This document shows, in pieces, positions 60,966 through 64,000 of a stretch of DNA of 64,000 nucleotides. Under the pieces are notes generated by a model. That model was given only the letters and a program-made list of their open reading frames with translations, ran no database searches and had not been told where the DNA came from. Positions within the stretch are counted from its first letter, which is position 1; every line of letters starts with the position of its first letter. This DNA comes from Cohaesibacter gelatinilyticus (GTDB lineage: Bacteria > Pseudomonadota > Alphaproteobacteria > Rhizobiales > Cohaesibacteraceae): the NCBI RefSeq assembly GCF_900215605.1, contig NZ_OBEL01000002.1, forward strand, positions 372,001 through 436,000, read 5' to 3'. A program made the translations under genes and the position numbers.

Positions 60966-62678
60966 ATGGCTTCGATGAAAATGATGAAATTGTTAAAAGA
61001 AGGAGAAATTGCATCAATTCTAAGATGTGATGACTTTGCTGACTTGCTCACACAACTCATGGAAATCGGAGAGTTCGAATATAACGGGGACGTGGCAGAC
61101 GCCGCATACAAACAAGGGCTAATGAGTGCGGATAAGGTCGAGCCAGTCACCCGCAGTCTTCACAACTGGCGCAACAAACGAAAGTCTCCCCACCTGACAC
61201 GATCAAAAGATCACCTGGCAGCCATCAAAATCATTCTTGTTCCAACTCAAATTCCAAAGATTGACGAGCACTGGGACAGATTATTGCTGGAAAAGCAGAC
61301 AGGCTTGGGGGAGACATCGAAACATGAGGAAAAAGCAGACGCCGTTGACGAGATGATGGACGCGCGTATCAGCATGATGGAAACGGCTATCGCCTCAATG
61401 GAAGGGGTTACAAAAACCAACGAGCAGTTTACGACTTCGCTTGCGTCCGGATTAGCCAAAGCGAAATGGTACGTGATCGGTTTGTCTGTTGCTCTGCTGG
61501 TGCTGGTGATTGCAATTACTCTGGGCAGTGGAATACTTCCCCTCACTGACACCGAGAGAGCAGCTGCTGAACTTCAGAGACGCGGCATCACATTAACGCC
61601 GGATGCAATTGGAAACATGTTTGCCACAGGCGACATGGAACTGATAGACCTCGCAACAAAAGCGGGCATGACAGATACCCAAATAAAAGGTGCCTTGAAA
61701 ACAACGGCATTCGATTTTTTTAAAGCCACCAAAGACAATCCGGACTTCAAATCATGGTTTGACAAAGCGCTCACCACCACAATTGATCCCCAGCAACGCG
61801 TGACCGCAAGAAACATCGAAATGGGGCTTCTCAACGCAAGTTTCGAGGGAGGAAATGCGACCGCAATGCTGTCCCTTATGGATGCTGGCGCAAGTCCTCA
61901 CAGCTATCAGGACCTCTACAATACGAAAAAACGCGAACCATTTTTTCTTTTCCCAATACACAATATTGCTCGCTCAAAAGAGTTCACCACCGAAGAAAAA
62001 AAGACAATCATAGCCAGAATGCTGGAACACAATGTGTCCTTCATTCGGTCAACACCTTCGGTGCAGCTCTATAACGCGAAACCAAAAGCGCTGGAAGAGG
62101 AATGGCTCAAGCCCGTTTACGAAAAGCTGGATGCAAATTTGGATCGCTTCACGAATGCCAAGAGAAAACCTGCCCGTCTGGATGCCGCCTATGAACGAGA
62201 CACAAGCAGATGCACGCCTGCAAGTGCTCAATCAGACATCGATTGGTGTGCTGTTGTCGACGATGTTCCAGCAGTCATCAACGCAACATTGGATTCCCAC
62301 CACCTCTATTACTTCGGCGTCATGTTCATTCAGGATCTGATCAACATTTCGGAATCGTCAGCCTATTTCCAGTTCACCCATCTACTCGGCAAGGGCGCAA
62401 GATTTGGTATTCTTGAAGTTACCCGAGATTCCAACAAATACATAATTCGTTCATTCTTGCGTCATGCATCGCTATCCCTGCGTTCAAAATGCAGGACGGA
62501 AAAGTATAGCGGCTGTTTCGCAGAGCTTACGTTGGAAAGGAAAAGCCCGACCAAAATGATAGCCGCAGAGCATTATGAACTTGAAGTCTTTCCGACTGTC
62601 ACAGCCGATCACGTGCATCCATTTGCGAACACGAAATTCGATTTTTACGTCCCTCCTCAAACCGGCAAGCCAGATTAG
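60966..62678 (+). CDS. Membrane protein of unknown function with cytoplasmic N-terminal domain
   Basis: A 570-residue protein. Residues 1-110 form a helical N-terminal region (RCDDFADLLTQLMEIGEFEY, SLHNWRNKRKSPHLTRSKDH) resembling the start of some effector-adaptor domains, then a helical stretch to 160. A single membrane helix lies at about 168-190 (WYVIGLSVALLVLVIAITLG). The rest (about 380 residues) is outside and has ankyrin-like helical pairs (DLATKAGMTDTQIKGALKTT, AMLSLMDAGASPHSYQDLYN). It is divergent from the Hint operon, and its downstream repeat is shared with the cytochrome region. The function is unknown. Confidence 0.55.
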   Translation: MASMKMMKLLKEGEIASILRCDDFADLLTQLMEIGEFEYNGDVADAAYKQGLMSADKVEPVTRSLHNWRNKRKSPHLTRSKDHLAAIKIILVPTQIPKIDEHWDRLLLEKQTGLGETSKHEEKADAVDEMMDARISMMETAIASMEGVTKTNEQFTTSLASGLAKAKWYVIGLSVALLVLVIAITLGSGILPLTDTERAAAELQRRGITLTPDAIGNMFATGDMELIDLATKAGMTDTQIKGALKTTAFDFFKATKDNPDFKSWFDKALTTTIDPQQRVTARNIEMGLLNASFEGGNATAMLSLMDAGASPHSYQDLYNTKKREPFFLFPIHNIARSKEFTTEEKKTIIARMLEHNVSFIRSTPSVQLYNAKPKALEEEWLKPVYEKLDANLDRFTNAKRKPARLDAAYERDTSRCTPASAQSDIDWCAVVDDVPAVINATLDSHHLYYFGVMFIQDLINISESSAYFQFTHLLGKGARFGILEVTRDSNKYIIRSFLRHASLSLRSKCRTEKYSGCFAELTLERKSPTKMIAAEHYELEVFPTVTADHVHPFANTKFDFYVPPQTGKPD

Positions 62679-62769
62679 TCACCCAAATCTGAAGTTCGTC
62701 GCATTGAGCAGCGAGCACCGAACGAATTTGTAGATAAATAACACCTATTTCAATTCCACCACACTGGAG
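62676..62769. repeat. Repeat flanking cytochrome b561 gene, copy L
   Basis: The stretch TAGTCACCC..AGTTCGTCGCATT..GCGAGC..CCGAAC, closing CCTATTTCAA.TCCACCACACT.GAG, is shared in the same orientation with 63493-63658, where about 70 bp are added in the middle. It includes the stop codon of the 570-residue protein gene and runs into the dispersed element at 62766. The two copies bracket the cytochrome b561 gene. Confidence 0.65.
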
Positions 62770-62868
62770 CACATCCCCGAAAAGCGCGTGCGGTTTTCGA
62801 ACAAGAATATACTTGGAAACAATGGCTTAGGACTTCCAAATGATCGGATATTCATTAAAATACTCTAG
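62766..62868. repeat. Dispersed intergenic repeat, copy B
   Basis: ggagcacatccccgaaaag, cgtgcggttttcg and cttggaaacaatggctta match the element at 16136-16238 over about 100 bases with roughly one change in five. The closing palindrome is decayed here. Nothing further is seen before the cytochrome b561 stop at 62926. Confidence 0.65.
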
Positions 62869-62925
62869 GTTGAAGACTCATAAATCGGCAGAATATTGAA
62901 ACCCATTTTGGATCATATTCCCCCG

Positions 62926-63465
62926 TCAACCCTTCGACCCAAACCACATGCGCCAGATCAGACCATCTTTCTTGATGAAGTGATGATATAGCGCAGCCCC
63001 TGCATGAGCGACAATCAGCAGGACCATCAATCTCGCCCCGATACCGTGTGGAGTGCGTGGCAAATAGTCATGGAAATTCGGCAAGGTACCATCACCACCG
63101 CCAAACAAAACCGCCCCTGCCCCGGAAAGAGCGATCAGACCAATACCACTCGCCGCCATTCCAAAGATCACGATATAGAAGATGACATGCACGGCTTTTG
63201 CACTGAAAGTCTGCCAAGCCGGATCACTGGATTGGCTGATGGGCTTTTTATCTGCCAAAACCCACCATGCTACCCGTAACACCGTCAGGAGTAGAATTGT
63301 AAGCCCCAACGGCACGTGAAGGCTCAGAATATCTGCCTTATCAGCTCCATTGGTTAGAGAGCCTGCACGAAATCCCGAAACGAGCAAAACAAAAATGACC
63401 AGCGCGCTGATCCAGTGAATGGTAACTGCGACAGTTCCATATTTTGTAGATGTGCTCTTCATCAT
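62926..63465 (-). CDS. Cytochrome b561 family protein
   Basis: A 179-residue, four-helix di-heme membrane protein. Heme-ligand histidines are in VTIHWISALVIF (about residue 17), SLHVPLGLTILL (about 50), KAVHVIFYIVIFG (about 93) and AHAGAALYHHFIKKDGL (about 153-158), in the expected order. Such proteins pass electrons from quinol to periplasmic or superoxide-type acceptors. It lies between two related flanking repeats and is not closely linked to another gene. Confidence 0.85.
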   Translation of the reverse strand: MMKSTSTKYGTVAVTIHWISALVIFVLLVSGFRAGSLTNGADKADILSLHVPLGLTILLLTVLRVAWWVLADKKPISQSSDPAWQTFSAKAVHVIFYIVIFGMAASGIGLIALSGAGAVLFGGGDGTLPNFHDYLPRTPHGIGARLMVLLIVAHAGAALYHHFIKKDGLIWRMWFGSKG

Positions 63466-63492
63466 CTGAATTCCTTTGAACCCATATCCACC

Positions 63493-63658
63493 TAGTCACC
63501 CGATTCCAAAGCTCGTCACATTTAGCGGCGAGCTCCGAACTCGCTTCAGATTCAAAAAGATGACTATCAAACATATGTTTCTATTGATGTTTCAGAAATT
63601 GAAATAGGCGACCAAACTTGCAAATAAATGAACCTATTTCAACTCCACCACACTAGAG
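63493..63658. repeat. Repeat flanking cytochrome b561 gene, copy R
   Basis: Shares both ends with 62676-62769 in the same orientation but is about 70 bp longer. It contains a 10-bp perfect stem (TTGAAATAGG at 63599-63608 with CCTATTTCAA at 63633-63642), and its right end includes the stop codon of the EF-hand gene. The stem can terminate that gene. Confidence 0.6.
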
Positions 63659-64000
63659 ACCTGCAATCGCAGCCCGATAGGCAACATTGACGATATATCC
63701 TTCAAGGAATTCATTACGGGAAAGGAAAGCATCATCATTCAGATCGGCACGGTTAAAATCCCAGTTCATGGATTTATGATATTCCTTGAGCTGCAATTTG
63801 CCGTCACCGTCACGATCCCAGAACGCAAAGATAATCTTTTGTGCCGCCTTATAGGCTTGCTCTTGTCCCTTTTCTTCGGCAATGAAATTGAAGCCAAAGT
63901 CCCATTCGGTAAATTCGGAAAAATCGACATGACCGCTTTCATCGGAATCCATTGAGTCGAAGATGCTTCGCCCAAAATTAATGAACTCACCCAAATCAAC
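63653..64000 (-). CDS. EF-hand calcium-binding protein, N-terminus outside window
   Basis: The frame is open to the right edge (it reads VD then LGEFINFG), so the start lies beyond the window; about 115 C-terminal residues are visible. Three EF-hand loops are seen: DSDESGHVDFSEF, DRDGDGKLQLKEY and DLNDDAFLSRNEF, each with the acidic residues at loop positions 1, 3 and 12 or close. It probably binds calcium and may buffer or sense it. The C-terminal helix ends AYRAAIAGL. Confidence 0.75.
   Translation of the reverse strand, partial: VDLGEFINFGRSIFDSMDSDESGHVDFSEFTEWDFGFNFIAEEKGQEQAYKAAQKIIFAFWDRDGDGKLQLKEYHKSMNWDFNRADLNDDAFLSRNEFLEGYIVNVAYRAAIAGL

Noticed and set aside
1-64000. CRISPR arrays, tRNA or rRNA genes, prophage and integrase genes
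   Set aside because: Looked for on both strands; no cloverleaf, regular spaced repeat or recombinase frame was found.

Overview
The window reads as chromosomal DNA of an alphaproteobacterium, most likely a marine member of the Hyphomicrobiales (Rhizobiales). The basis is the gene families (ugp-type ABC importer with a metallophosphoesterase, rhodanese-ChrB/ChrA, many LysR regulators, a thiol and sulfur metabolism theme) and a dispersed repeat of the gagcat..cccgaaaag..ggttttcgg type that is common in rhizobial intergenic DNA. The genus is inference. No rRNA, tRNA, CRISPR array, intact insertion sequence or phage structural gene was seen.

Layout. 1-1757: 5' part of a methanethiol-oxidase (SBP56) gene with its IclR regulator. 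1992-5694: a TetR-operator promoter driving cupin, SDR, flavin amine oxidase and TetR genes, then an acetyltransferase. 5751-12063: family-1 ABC importer with a phosphodiesterase and a divergent LysR gene. 12071-16129: TauE-type sulfite exporter with LysR, then chromate resistance genes. 16282-17136: AraC/GyrI regulator. 17403-26945: an A/T-richer catabolic island (lactonase, BKACE, SDR, ribose-type ABC importer with a fused double permease, GntR regulator, glycerate 2-kinase). 27336-30038: cyclopropane fatty acid synthase and a fatty acid desaturase. 30293-34317: a translationally coupled two-gene module with a double-HKD phospholipase-D-like protein, a defence candidate, followed by a 5'-truncated cutC remnant. 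35066-39763: membrane protein, FAD oxidoreductase, tautomerase/NTF2-like/GST operon with LysR. 39835-44259: winged-helix/TPR regulator, four small secreted proteins and a remnant of an outer-membrane barrel gene. 44309-48807: NhaC antiporter, ketimine reductase/ornithine cyclodeaminase homologue, D-amino-acid dehydrogenase and XRE-cupin regulator. 49074-57756: six-gene operon with divergent LysR. 57814-62678: secreted and Hint-domain proteins plus a membrane protein. 62926-64000: cytochrome b561 and the end of an EF-hand protein.

The most interesting system is 49074-57756. It encodes, in one operon, an aspartate-type aminotransferase, an acetolactate-synthase-like ThDP enzyme, a succinate-semialdehyde-type aldehyde dehydrogenase, a class III CoA-transferase, an acyl-CoA-dehydrogenase homologue lacking the catalytic base at both known positions (as in 3-sulfinopropanoyl-CoA desulfinase), and a YeiH-type putative sulfite/sulfate exporter. 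These steps chain into a complete route from homocysteine sulfinate, the sulfinate isostere of glutamate, to propionyl-CoA and sulfite. This is a hypothesis from gene content, not an established pathway. Together with the methanethiol oxidase and the TauE exporter it gives the window an organosulfur theme.
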